Assembly: GCA_003222835.1 (NCBI GenBank)
Contig: QHXE01000372.1
Location: 1 to 12,212, forward strand
From: Acidobacteriota bacterium
GTDB taxonomy: Bacteria; Acidobacteriota; Blastocatellia; Pyrinomonadales; Pyrinomonadaceae
Direction of reading: 5' to 3'
Length of the DNA stretch: 12,212 bases
The notes under the pieces were generated by a model, which did not search any database, was not told the origin of the DNA, and worked only from the letters and a program-made list of their open reading frames with translations. This document shows, one piece after another, positions 1 through 7,713 of this stretch (positions within the stretch are counted from its first letter, which is position 1; each line of letters opens with the position of its first letter). A program made the translations under genes and the position numbers.

Positions 1-33
1 AACTTTGATGTCTTTCCGGGTAATCCACTTCAT
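1..33 (-). CDS. chrB: ChrB-family chromate resistance protein, N-terminal 11 codons (runs off the window)
   Basis: The reading frame starts with ATG at 33-31 and gives MKWITRKDIKV before the window ends. This matches the very characteristic beginning of ChrB-domain proteins (MKWITR...KVDR.ACPWLI...), whose later part is not visible here. A GAGGT ribosome binding site sits about 5 bases upstream, inside the end of the preceding gene. The start lies 7 bases after the stop of the DUF5916 gene, so it is probably the last visible gene of the same operon. In known systems ChrB is a chromate-responsive regulator or an accessory resistance protein encoded beside ChrA. Seeing it two genes after chrA supports a chromate operon. 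The call rests on 11 residues plus context. Confidence 0.7.
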   Translation of the reverse strand, partial: MKWITRKDIKV

Positions 34-40
34 AGCTACC

Positions 41-2320
41 TCATGGTCGCCATGAATATGTGAACTTAATGGCGAAACGGTTTTCGTAAAACTGAGCTGG
101 GTTGAGGGCTGCGAGGCTGGCAAACTTCTGACCCGCAGTGTAGATCACGTAGAGATCGCTATCGGGGCGGTAGTTCCAGCGTATCCGGATGTTGGCGCTC
201 GCAGCTTGTGCGTTGGCGGTGTCAACCTGAAGAATCGTCGAAAGGGAGAGGAACCTGGAAAATGCGTAGTCGGTCTCCAGGGCGCCGAACACAACTGAGA
301 AATTACCGTCAGCAATCGGCAGCCGAAAACGGTTCCATTGCGGCCCAACACTGAAAGAGAGATGTTCGTTCGCGCGATAGCTGGCGCGTACGCGGAACTC
401 GTTCAGCCTTCCATTGTAGTAACTCCCGAAACGCTCGAAAAACCGTACATTCAGCCGACGGTCTTGGGGAGTGCCATAGGTGAGCTGGTGCCTGGTCCAG
501 TTGTAAACACCGACTGGAATGTTGACGTTCTTGTAGATGTTAAAGGGCAACATGAGGCGCTGAGCAAACGCGTCAACGAGGTCGTCGTCCGTGTAAGACC
601 CGTTGTGAAAATCAGCCCGAAAGGTGGTCTGCCATTCTTGCGTCTGGACGACGCCGTGCGTATCCGGAGCGTGGAAGATGAAACCCTCGAACTGCATTTC
701 CCGGACGCCTGCGAATTCGGGCCGAGCCTTGAAAGTGGCGTCGGCAAAATCGCAGACGCAGTCGGTGCGCTCAAGAAAACCGACTTGTGGGTTGAAGTTG
801 GGACCGATCTTCCTGTGTTCCGCTTCAAAGTCGAGCCAGTTGGAGCGGAAGTTCAACCCCGCACCCAGGTTGGTTTGCCCGCTTGAATAGCCAGGGGTGC
901 GAGTCTGGGCAGCGTATCCGTTCAGAACGAGATTCTTGAATAGAACAAATCTGCCATCCACACCCGAGGTTTGATTGAAGCTGGGGATAGCATCCCCGGA
1001 TCGCTTGTCGATTCTCATCACTCCGACGTGCGACCCGCTCCCCCACAACGACCTCTTCACGCGCAACACGGCGTAGTTCGCTCCTGGGTTGGGTCCGGAA
1101 GATCTGGTATCGACATCCAGGACTCCCAACTCGAATCCGTCGATCGAACCTGTGACCTTGGCCCCAACGTTGATCGGAACCTGCTGCCCGGTAACTGGAT
1201 CAATCCCGATCTGGCGGCTGAAAAAGAGTTGGTCCGCGCCACTGCCCCGGCCGATTGGAAAGTCAAAGACGCCCGCATTCTCCAGAAAGAACTGCCTTTT
1301 CTCAGGAAAGAACAGTTTGTACGGAGTGAGATTGAACTGCTGAACATCTACGTCGCTATCAGCGAAGTCGGTATTGGCGGTGAGATTCGCTACGAGATTA
1401 GAACGGAGCCCGATCTTCACGTCGACGCCACCGGTGTACAGGCCAGTCGTACCAGGAGTCAGACCACTTGCGGTCGCATTGGGAGGAAGATGACTGAAGC
1501 CGCCTAGGAGATAAGGCTTAACGATGAACAGACGGCCGCTACCGATGTCGTTGATCCCATGCAACTCCCCCGCCTGGCTGATCTTGTTTGCCCCAAACGT
1601 TCTGCGCCAGCCGCTCCATAGGTCCTCTTCGTTTTTGCGGCGAATGAACCTCTTGAAGTTCACTCCCCAGACGACATCTTGAGATTGCATGAAATTCAGC
1701 GTGGAAAACGGTATAGCAATGGTAGCGGTCCATCCATCTCGCGTCACCCGTGCTTCGGAAGTCCAGATTCCATCCCAGCCGGGGTCGCCATCCTGGGTGT
1801 CCCCGGCCTGTTCGTCGGTGATGAGAGCGTCTCTCTGAGTGCCTAGCGGATTGATCTGGAAGACGTAAGCATTGCGCCGATCACGCCGAGAGTCGATCAC
1901 GATCTCAAAGTAGTCATCCAATTCCTGAGTCACATCTCGCCGGAGCTGGGTAGCGATCGGACCGCCTACGGCGGAATCGTGGCACGCGACTCCAAAGTAA
2001 ACTTCATGCTTGGTGTAGAGGATACGGACTTCCGTCTGTTCAGTCGGTGTCTGTCCCTCGTAGGGTTCTCGTTGCAGAAAGTTTGTAATCGGAGTGGCTT
2101 CCTGCCAGAGCCGATCGTCGAGCGTACCATCCATTTTCGGGACTCGGTCGACGCGGCTTGCCTGCGCAGATCGAAGGGATTCCGGAACTCCAAGTTGTCG
2201 CTGATTTGTTTGCGGACTTGCCCCTGACTGGGAATGAAGAGATCTGGAGAAAGTGCACAGAAGTATCACAAGAACCAAGTAAATTCTGAGTCGGCGGAAC
2301 TCAGTGAGAGCGGTCTTCAT
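41..2320 (-). CDS. Exported CBM9-like / DUF5916 outer-membrane beta-barrel protein
   Basis: This 759-residue protein has an N-terminal export signal (basic stretch FRRLRIY, then a hydrophobic run to about residue 24, probable cleavage near 30). A carbohydrate-binding-module-9-like beta-sandwich spans about residues 55-250; typical signs are the opening 'KMDGTLDDRLWQ' and 'DDYFEIVIDSRRDRRNAYVF'. The remainder is a DUF5916 region with alternating hydrophobic and aromatic strands and 'FFPEKRQFFLENAGVFDF', ending in FTYSWRP, as in outer-membrane barrels. The family is common in Acidobacteriota and Bacteroidota and has no established substrate. The start codon overlaps the chrA stop by four bases (ATGA), so translation is probably coupled. 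Length is normal for the family and no break is seen. A role in chromate handling is inferred from gene order only. Confidence 0.85.
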   Translation of the reverse strand: MKTALTEFRRLRIYLVLVILLCTFSRSLHSQSGASPQTNQRQLGVPESLRSAQASRVDRVPKMDGTLDDRLWQEATPITNFLQREPYEGQTPTEQTEVRILYTKHEVYFGVACHDSAVGGPIATQLRRDVTQELDDYFEIVIDSRRDRRNAYVFQINPLGTQRDALITDEQAGDTQDGDPGWDGIWTSEARVTRDGWTATIAIPFSTLNFMQSQDVVWGVNFKRFIRRKNEEDLWSGWRRTFGANKISQAGELHGINDIGSGRLFIVKPYLLGGFSHLPPNATASGLTPGTTGLYTGGVDVKIGLRSNLVANLTANTDFADSDVDVQQFNLTPYKLFFPEKRQFFLENAGVFDFPIGRGSGADQLFFSRQIGIDPVTGQQVPINVGAKVTGSIDGFELGVLDVDTRSSGPNPGANYAVLRVKRSLWGSGSHVGVMRIDKRSGDAIPSFNQTSGVDGRFVLFKNLVLNGYAAQTRTPGYSSGQTNLGAGLNFRSNWLDFEAEHRKIGPNFNPQVGFLERTDCVCDFADATFKARPEFAGVREMQFEGFIFHAPDTHGVVQTQEWQTTFRADFHNGSYTDDDLVDAFAQRLMLPFNIYKNVNIPVGVYNWTRHQLTYGTPQDRRLNVRFFERFGSYYNGRLNEFRVRASYRANEHLSFSVGPQWNRFRLPIADGNFSVVFGALETDYAFSRFLSLSTILQVDTANAQAASANIRIRWNYRPDSDLYVIYTAGQKFASLAALNPAQFYENRFAIKFTYSWRP

Positions 2321-3516
2321 CTCGCTATTCCGTGTAGGACAACTCCGACAGCTCCGGCCACCAAAATCACGATGGGTTCAGGGATCTTCTTCGTAAACAT
2401 CAGGATGGCTAGGGTAATAAGCCCAATGAGTACGGTTGGCAGATCAACCAGAGAACGCCGGGCAAGGATGTAGGCTGCGCCGGCGATAGCGCCGACCGCA
2501 GCCGCCGTAACACCTTGGACGAATGCCTTCACTTGCCGGTTCTGAGCAAAGCGCCGGTAATACGGGGCTGCAACGACGACGATGAAGTATGGTGGGGCAA
2601 ACACCGCTCCGGCAGCCACGAACGCACCAACTTGTCCAGCAACCAGGTAGCCGATGAAAGCTGCGGTAATCACAACAGGCCCCGGTGTGATCATGGCCAC
2701 CGCTACCGCGTCCACAAACTGTTGCTCCGTGAGCCAGTGGAATTTTTCGACTACTCCACCATAGAGAAATGGCACGATCGCCAGACCGCTGCCAAAAACA
2801 AAAGCTCCAGCCCTCAAAAAAAAGAGAAAGAGTGCGCCAACTGTAGCCAAGGGGGCTAGCCCATACATACCGATCCGGACCCGGTCGACGCCGCCGATGA
2901 AGACGACGGCGGAGGCCCTTGATGAAATTGTGGGAGGGGCTTTAACCAGCACCCCGATGATTCCGCAGAGCACAAACAACCAGACGATCTCAGATTTGGT
3001 CCACGCTGTGGTTAGCGCGATCAACCCAAAGATTGCCCAGAGCAGCCAGTCTCTCCCGACCGTAGTGCGGACCAGTTTGATTGCGCTTCTTACAATGATC
3101 GCAATGACCGCCGCCCCAATCCCGTAAAACATGCCTTGAATCCAGGGCAGGCTGCCGTAGTGAACATAGAGAGCGGCCAATGCGAGCACCATCAGGAAGG
3201 ACGGCAAGATGAAGGCTATGCCCACCAGCGTTGCCCCAACGGCTCCGGCACGAAGCCAGCCCAAGTACATCGCTAGCTGCGCTGCCAACGGACCGGGAGA
3301 CAACTGCGAAAATGCCAGACCTTCCAAATAGTCTTGCTTCGAGACCCAGCGGCGGCCTTCCACCAGGTCTCGCTGCATGTAGCCTGCGAGCGCGATGGGG
3401 CCGCCAAAGCCAAGCGTTCCAAGACGCAGGAAGTAGAGAAGGAGATCGCGCAAGGTAAACGGCGCCAAAGAGGCGCCGTCTAACACTGGCGGTTGTCGCT
3501 TCGGTTCCTCGACCAT
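2317..3516 (-). CDS. chrA: Chromate efflux transporter ChrA (long-chain CHR family)
   Basis: This 399-residue polytopic inner-membrane protein is built of two homologous CHR domains (about 20-195 and 210-395), the layout of long-chain ChrA. The first domain shows 'FLRLGTLGFGGPIALAGYM' and 'QLSPGPLAAQLAMYLGWLRAG'. The second repeats the pattern with 'FFLRAGAFVFGSGLAIVPF' and 'MITPGPVVITAAFIGYLVAG'. Family members export chromate from the cytoplasm using the proton motive force. The gene follows the DUF1259 gene after 8 bases and overlaps the DUF5916 start by 4. There is no good ribosome binding site in front of its ATG (CAGAAAAC precedes it), so it may rely on translational coupling to the upstream gene. 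Family membership is secure; chromate as the substrate is inferred from the family and from chrB and chrL-like neighbours. Confidence 0.95.
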   Translation of the reverse strand: MVEEPKRQPPVLDGASLAPFTLRDLLLYFLRLGTLGFGGPIALAGYMQRDLVEGRRWVSKQDYLEGLAFSQLSPGPLAAQLAMYLGWLRAGAVGATLVGIAFILPSFLMVLALAALYVHYGSLPWIQGMFYGIGAAVIAIIVRSAIKLVRTTVGRDWLLWAIFGLIALTTAWTKSEIVWLFVLCGIIGVLVKAPPTISSRASAVVFIGGVDRVRIGMYGLAPLATVGALFLFFLRAGAFVFGSGLAIVPFLYGGVVEKFHWLTEQQFVDAVAVAMITPGPVVITAAFIGYLVAGQVGAFVAAGAVFAPPYFIVVVAAPYYRRFAQNRQVKAFVQGVTAAAVGAIAGAAYILARRSLVDLPTVLIGLITLAILMFTKKIPEPIVILVAGAVGVVLHGIAR

Positions 3517-3524
3517 GTTTTCTG

Positions 3525-4445
3525 TTATTGCTTATTACCCTTGCCCAGGCCATCGAGGGCTGCCTTGAAGCCAGTGGCGAGTTTGTCCGCAGGGCCTCTG
3601 CCCCAATAGTGGAGGAAGATTACGAGCGGTCTCGAATTGGTCATGTGGTGGTGGATGGCCACCACTTCCAGCCCGTGTCCACGTAGCGCCTTGAGGGTTG
3701 GTGTAACTTCACTCTCCAACATCGCCACGTCGCCAGCTACCGCCGCATCTTCATCAGTACCTACGAACGCAGCCCAGGTGTTGAGCCCCATGCGGGCGTT
3801 GATGGTTGCGCCCATCTCCTTCACATCGAGGTCGGCGCGTCCGACGGTAATTTTGTAAACAGCTCCGTTCTGCTCGCCTTCGTGCCCCACAATTTTCGCG
3901 ATGCGTGCCGTGTCCAGAGTGGTTTTCGCTGGAGGACTTGCGGGGGCGTTACCCGTGGCTGGGGCGGACGCCGCATGTCCAATGAGGTCCAGAGCTGGCT
4001 TGATCTGGTTGGCCAAGTCCACGGCCTTGCCATGACCGTGAATGTGCATGAAGAAGACCTCCGGTTGAGCCCAGAAAAAGTGATTGTGAACAGCCGTGAC
4101 TTCCAACCCGTGCTCAAGGAGGGCCGACATAACGGGATTCACTTCTTCCTGCAAGAGCACGAGATCTCCCATCATTACGTCATCCCCACCGTCACCCTTC
4201 GTCAGAGCAAACCATCCACCGAAGCCGAAAGGCGTCGGCACGGGGTATTCCGCGATGGTGACATGCAGATCGTTGCGCGGGATGTTGACCTTGAGCACGT
4301 TCGCTTTGTAGTCGCCCGACCTGCCGACAAGTTTGAGAACCTGCTGGTAGTCGTTGGGCACGTCCTGCGCATGTGCCATGTGTCCGTAAGTCCCGAGGCC
4401 AACAGCCAACAGAAATGTACTAAGAGTCCCGATTGCTTTCCTCAT
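3525..4445 (-). CDS. DUF1259 (LppY/LpqO family) exported protein, ChrL-like
   Basis: This 306-residue protein has a clear signal peptide (MRKAIGTLSTFLLAVGLG..., probable cut after AHA at 26). The mature part is two copies of the DUF1259 unit, about residues 35-157 and 179-303, joined by an Ala/Pro-rich linker. Each copy carries a histidine cluster: 'VHNHFF' followed by 'HIHGHG' in copy 1, and 'IHHHMT' followed by 'FLHYWG' in copy 2. This suggests metal or anion binding, which is not proven. The ATG at 4445-4443 is chosen because GGAGG lies 5 bases before it; a TTG at 4457 would place that GGAGG inside the coding region. LppY/LpqO proteins are part of the Arthrobacter sp. FB24 chromate determinant (chrL), and here the gene directly precedes chrA. 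Confidence 0.9.
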   Translation of the reverse strand: MRKAIGTLSTFLLAVGLGTYGHMAHAQDVPNDYQQVLKLVGRSGDYKANVLKVNIPRNDLHVTIAEYPVPTPFGFGGWFALTKGDGGDDVMMGDLVLLQEEVNPVMSALLEHGLEVTAVHNHFFWAQPEVFFMHIHGHGKAVDLANQIKPALDLIGHAASAPATGNAPASPPAKTTLDTARIAKIVGHEGEQNGAVYKITVGRADLDVKEMGATINARMGLNTWAAFVGTDEDAAVAGDVAMLESEVTPTLKALRGHGLEVVAIHHHMTNSRPLVIFLHYWGRGPADKLATGFKAALDGLGKGNKQ

Positions 4446-4457
4446 GTAATCCTCCAA
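4446..4457 (-). promoter_or_regulatory. Ribosome binding site deciding the DUF1259 start
   Basis: On the minus strand the sequence TTGGAGGATTAC directly precedes ATG at 4445. GGAGG has 5-base spacing to that ATG. The in-frame TTG that opens this motif is therefore not the start. Confidence 0.7.
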
Positions 4458-4475
4458 TTCGGTGATGTTGTGGGG

Positions 4476-5897
4476 TCAAGTCCGTTCCTCTTTGATAGGT
4501 GTGGATGGGAGAGCGACCCTGAACGTACTCCCTCGGCCTTCCACACTCTGTAGCGTGATCTGCCCACCATGGATTTCGACAGCCCACCGCGCGATGGCGA
4601 GTCCTAGTCCTGCACCGCCCCACTCGCGGGAGCGCGCGCTGTCCACTCGGTAGAAGCGATCAAATATTCGCGACTGATGTTCCTGACGCACACCTGGACC
4701 TTGATCAACTACCTCCACAATCAACTGGCTGTCTTTCCCCGCGGCGACTCGAACCAGAATCTCCGCTTCGGCCGGAGAGTATTTGATTGCGTTGTCTATC
4801 AGGTTTACTAGCGCTTGGCGAAGAATCAGCCGATCTCCCGAGACAATCAATGTCGGGTCACCTTCTACCGAAATTCGCTGTTGTTTTTCTTCAGCCAGCA
4901 CCTCGACCAGGGAACTTGCTTCCTGCGCGAGACCGAGCAAAGAAATATCCGTTCGCTGCACCTGAATGTGGCCAGCGTCGGCGCGCGAGAGCGTAAGCAG
5001 ACTATCGACCAAGCGTGTCAGCCGGTCGGTTTCCTCCAGCATGCTGCCAATTACGTCTCGGTACTCAGTCGCAGATTTCGGAACTTGGAGGGCAACTTCG
5101 CCAACACTTCGAATTGCCGTGAGTGGGGTCCGCAATTCGTGCGAGGCATCTGCTGTGAACCGCCGTAACTGGTCGAAAGCCGCTTCAAGACGGGCAAGCG
5201 TGGCGTTGAAGGCTCGCGCCAGATGTCCCAATTCGTCTTCGGGATTCTCAATGGGCAGACGTTCGCTCAATCGCTCAGCTGAAATTCTCTCCGCCTGATG
5301 GGCCATGGCATCAATCGGAGCAAGAGCCTTACGGGCTAGTGCGAAACCGCCGAGGCCTGCCAATACGAGGGCCAGCGGCAAAGCAACCAATAAGACGGAA
5401 CCAAATTCTTCAAGTTCCTGCCAAAGCCCTTGTTCGCTGTGAGCCACACGCAGAAGCACGCGACGACCGTCGACGGTGTGGATGCTAGTTGCCATGCGAA
5501 CCCGCCTGCCATCCGCCAGTCGCACTGTAGAAGGGGACCGCTGAGTATTGCTTTCCGCGCTGGATCGAGGTGGCCCACCTAGCGCCCCTCCTTCTAGCGT
5601 GGGACTACGATAGAGAAGAGCGCCTTCGGCTGACCAGACTTCGACGAAGCGCTGCATGTTGGCCTCGTCTTCTCCATGATGAACAGAGTCGAGTGCAACC
5701 ATCCCATCTGGGGTGTTTTCGAGCAACCCTTCCACCCTCTCCACATCTTCCGACAAATCGTTGTCGAGTTGCTCGCGCAGGCTGTAGAACAGGTACAACG
5801 ACGCGCCCCCGGCATAAGCCAACAGCAGAAATCCCAACACCAGCACGTACCAGAGGGTCATGCGTGAGCGCACGTGCCGTGGCCAGAGACGCCTCAT
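4476..5897 (-). CDS. Membrane sensor histidine kinase (CusS/OmpR-partner type)
   Basis: This 473-residue kinase senses a signal outside the inner membrane and phosphorylates the response regulator encoded just upstream. Two membrane segments (about 13-38 and 167-188) enclose a periplasmic domain of about 130 residues. A HAMP linker follows (about 188-242), then the dimerisation and phosphoacceptor helix with 'FTADASHELRTPLTAIRS' (His253). The ATPase domain has an N box 'NLIDNA' (365-370), a G1 box 'DQGPG' (398-402), an F box 'IFDRFYRVD' and a G2 box 'GGAGLGLAIA'. All catalytic motifs are present. The ATG overlaps the regulator stop (ATGA) and is preceded by GGGAGGAG. The architecture resembles copper/silver sensors such as CusS, but position at the head of a chr operon suggests chromate or related stress as the signal; the ligand cannot be read from sequence. 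Confidence 0.95.
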   Translation of the reverse strand: MRRLWPRHVRSRMTLWYVLVLGFLLLAYAGGASLYLFYSLREQLDNDLSEDVERVEGLLENTPDGMVALDSVHHGEDEANMQRFVEVWSAEGALLYRSPTLEGGALGGPPRSSAESNTQRSPSTVRLADGRRVRMATSIHTVDGRRVLLRVAHSEQGLWQELEEFGSVLLVALPLALVLAGLGGFALARKALAPIDAMAHQAERISAERLSERLPIENPEDELGHLARAFNATLARLEAAFDQLRRFTADASHELRTPLTAIRSVGEVALQVPKSATEYRDVIGSMLEETDRLTRLVDSLLTLSRADAGHIQVQRTDISLLGLAQEASSLVEVLAEEKQQRISVEGDPTLIVSGDRLILRQALVNLIDNAIKYSPAEAEILVRVAAGKDSQLIVEVVDQGPGVRQEHQSRIFDRFYRVDSARSREWGGAGLGLAIARWAVEIHGGQITLQSVEGRGSTFRVALPSTPIKEERT

Positions 5898-6574
5898 TGC
5901 TCCTCCCGCAACACGTATCCAACTCCTCGGACTGTGTGAATCAGCTTCCGATCGAAGCGCTCATCTACCTTGCGACGTAGCCGGGCCATGTGAACGTCAA
6001 TGACATTGTCGAGTGGTGTTGCCCTCGACATTTCTCTCCATACGTCGCGGGCCAGCATCTCGCGCGAAACAACCTGCTCCTTGTGGCGAAGAAGATATTC
6101 GAGCAGTTCGAACTCTCGGGCAGTGAATTCCACGTCCTTCCCGCCTCTCCTGACCCTCCTTGCCACCAGATCCATTTCCAGGTCGGCGAGTTGCAGCCGG
6201 GTAAACTGCTGAGTTCGTCCGCGCCTCAGAAGTGCTCGAATGCGCGCCGATAGCTCAGGAAACGCGAAGGGCTTTACAAGATAATCGTCTCCGCCTCTGT
6301 CCAGACCCTGCACTCTGTCTTCGATCGCATCACGGGCCGTCAGTATGAGGACAGGAGTTACGAGCCCGCGTTTCCGAAGCGTCTGCAACACTTCAAGGCC
6401 GTCACGACCAGGGAGCATGAGATCCAAGATTACGAGGTCGAATTCTTCCGCGCTGACCAGATAGAAGCCTTCTTCTCCAGTGCGCGCAACGACAACCGTG
6501 TATTCCTCGCGTTCTAACCCTTCCTGCAGGGCGCGAGCGACTTTTGCTTCATCCTCTACGACGAGAATACGCAA
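5894..6574 (-). CDS. OmpR/PhoB-family response regulator
   Basis: This 226-residue regulator starts LRILVVEDEAKVARAL. The receiver domain has acidic residues Glu7/Asp8, phosphoacceptor Asp51 ('LVILDLMLPGRDG'), a Thr in 'LILTARD' (79) and Lys101 ('DYLVKPFAFPEL'). The winged-helix DNA-binding domain fills the C-terminus ('FTAREFELLEYLLRHKEQVVSREML' and 'VDVHMARLRRKVD'-type helix, then 'IHTVRGVGYVL'). TTG at 6574 is chosen because GGAGGTG lies 5 bases upstream and because receiver domains normally begin exactly here; a longer frame to GTG at 6616 would add an unsupported 14-residue leader. It is the first gene of the chr operon and probably autoregulates through the repeats at 6618-6644. Confidence 0.95.
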   Translation of the reverse strand: MRILVVEDEAKVARALQEGLEREEYTVVVARTGEEGFYLVSAEEFDLVILDLMLPGRDGLEVLQTLRKRGLVTPVLILTARDAIEDRVQGLDRGGDDYLVKPFAFPELSARIRALLRRGRTQQFTRLQLADLEMDLVARRVRRGGKDVEFTAREFELLEYLLRHKEQVVSREMLARDVWREMSRATPLDNVIDVHMARLRRKVDERFDRKLIHTVRGVGYVLREEQ

Positions 6575-6579
6575 GGATT

Positions 6580-6586
6580 CACCTCC
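6580..6586 (-). promoter_or_regulatory. Strong ribosome binding site for a TTG start
   Basis: GGAGGTG on the minus strand is followed after 5 bases by TTG at 6574-6572. It fixes the response-regulator start at a rare initiation codon. Confidence 0.7.
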
Positions 6587-6617
6587 GAAATAGTATCGGC
6601 CAGACTCGTGACGCACA

Positions 6618-6644
6618 CTGAAGTTTTGCTGAATAAATCTTCAG
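6618..6644. promoter_or_regulatory. Candidate OmpR/PhoB-type operator in the divergent intergenic region
   Basis: Reading the plus strand, CTGAA occurs at 6618-6622 and again at 6629-6633, exactly 11 bases later. The inverted half TTCAG follows at 6640-6644, a further 11 bases on. The second and third halves form CTGAA-N6-TTCAG. Half-sites one helical turn apart are the hallmark of OmpR/PhoB-family sites (the PhoB box has the same 11-base step). The site lies between the response-regulator operon and the divergent beta-propeller genes, so it could control both. No convincing -10 or -35 pair could be assigned for either direction. Confidence 0.5.
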
Positions 6645-6696
6645 GTGGCAACCAGCAGAGATGCGTTAGTGTTATCCGGATCAAGTTGGAGCGAAC

Positions 6697-7713
6697 ATGA
6701 AAGACCTTGCGACCCTTTGTCTTGCAGTATTGATTTCCGCGTCTCTCGCATTGTCACAGGACCAGCCCAGCGTGCCCGAAAAGTCGCCGTTGCTCCTGGT
6801 GCAAGAGATTCCGTTACCGAATGTCGGCGGGCGAATCGACCATTTCACCTTCGACGCCAAACGCAAGCGCGTCATCGGCGCTGCCCTTGGCAACAATACC
6901 GTCGAAGTCGTAGATACATTTGCCGGTCGGGACATACACAGCATCACAGGCGCAGCGGCACCGCAAGGTGTGGTTTACGTAGGCGACCTCGATAAGCTCT
7001 TCGTCGCAAACGGCACAGACGGAAAGCTCAGGATCTACGATGGAGACTCATTCAAGCTGCTGAATACGGTGGACATCGGTGAGGATGCGGACAATGTCCG
7101 ATACGATCCGGTAGAGAAGAAAATCTATGTCGCTTATGGCGGAGACGAGGAGGGTGGCCTTGCGGTAATTGATGCCGTGAGCGGCAAACGCCTGGAGGAT
7201 GCGGCCAAGCTCGATGCTCACCCCGAATCGTTCCAGATTGCTACGTCAAGACCTGTGATCTACGGCAATATCGCCACCAAAGCGAAGGTTGTGGTGATCG
7301 ATCGCACGACGCACAAGGTTACGGAGTGGCCTTTGAAGACCGGCAAGGCCAATTACCCAATGGCCTTGGATGAAGCGGATCACCGGGTGCTCGTAGTAAC
7401 CCGAAAGCCGGCCCAACTTGTGGTGCTCGACTCGGAGAGCGGGGCGATGGTTGGGAGCGTTCCCTGTGTGAGCGACGCTGACGATCTGTACTATGACGCC
7501 GGGCGAAAACGCATCTATGTTCCCGGAGGCGAGGGCTTCATCAGTGTCATCCAACAAATCGATGCAGACCATTATCGGCCCCTAGCGAAGATTCCGACGA
7601 CGGTCGGAGCACGCACGGGTCTGTGGTATGAAAAACGGGATCGATTCTATCTGGCTGTGCCTGCTAGTTCAAATCAGGGTGCTGCATTGTGGGTCTATGC
7701 TCCCGAGGACTGA
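6697..7713 (+). CDS. Exported YncE-like beta-propeller protein (copy 1)
   Basis: This 338-residue protein has a signal peptide (MKDLATLCLAVLISASLALS, cut near residue 20). The rest is repeated four-stranded beta units of the YVTN/YncE seven-bladed propeller type: 'GGRIDHFTFDAKRKRVIGAALGNNTVEVVD', 'QGVVYVGDLDKLFVANGTDGKLRIYD', 'NVRYDPVEKKIYVAYGG', 'DLYYDAGRKRIYVPGGEG', ending in LWVYAPED. GGAG at 6688-6691 gives a proper ribosome binding site for this ATG. It is divergent from the response-regulator operon and followed without a gap by a paralogue. Periplasmic location is expected from the signal peptide. The family acts as a protein-interaction or ligand-binding scaffold; no catalytic motif is seen and no substrate can be named. 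Confidence 0.88.
   Translation: MKDLATLCLAVLISASLALSQDQPSVPEKSPLLLVQEIPLPNVGGRIDHFTFDAKRKRVIGAALGNNTVEVVDTFAGRDIHSITGAAAPQGVVYVGDLDKLFVANGTDGKLRIYDGDSFKLLNTVDIGEDADNVRYDPVEKKIYVAYGGDEEGGLAVIDAVSGKRLEDAAKLDAHPESFQIATSRPVIYGNIATKAKVVVIDRTTHKVTEWPLKTGKANYPMALDEADHRVLVVTRKPAQLVVLDSESGAMVGSVPCVSDADDLYYDAGRKRIYVPGGEGFISVIQQIDADHYRPLAKIPTTVGARTGLWYEKRDRFYLAVPASSNQGAALWVYAPED

Noticed and set aside
338..886. Open plus-strand frame of 182 codons antisense to the DUF5916 gene
   Set aside because: It mirrors the codon structure of the minus-strand gene, has no ribosome binding site or domain, and the minus-strand protein is clearly real.
971..1507. Open plus-strand frame of 178 codons
   Set aside because: Also antisense to the DUF5916 gene with no recognisable protein features.
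3882..4553. Open plus-strand frame of 223 codons
   Set aside because: Covers the DUF1259 gene and the end of the kinase gene on the other strand; composition is that of a shadow frame.
6575..6616. Longer start for the response regulator at GTG 6616
   Set aside because: Adds 14 residues ahead of the receiver domain and would cover the clear ribosome binding site of the TTG start.
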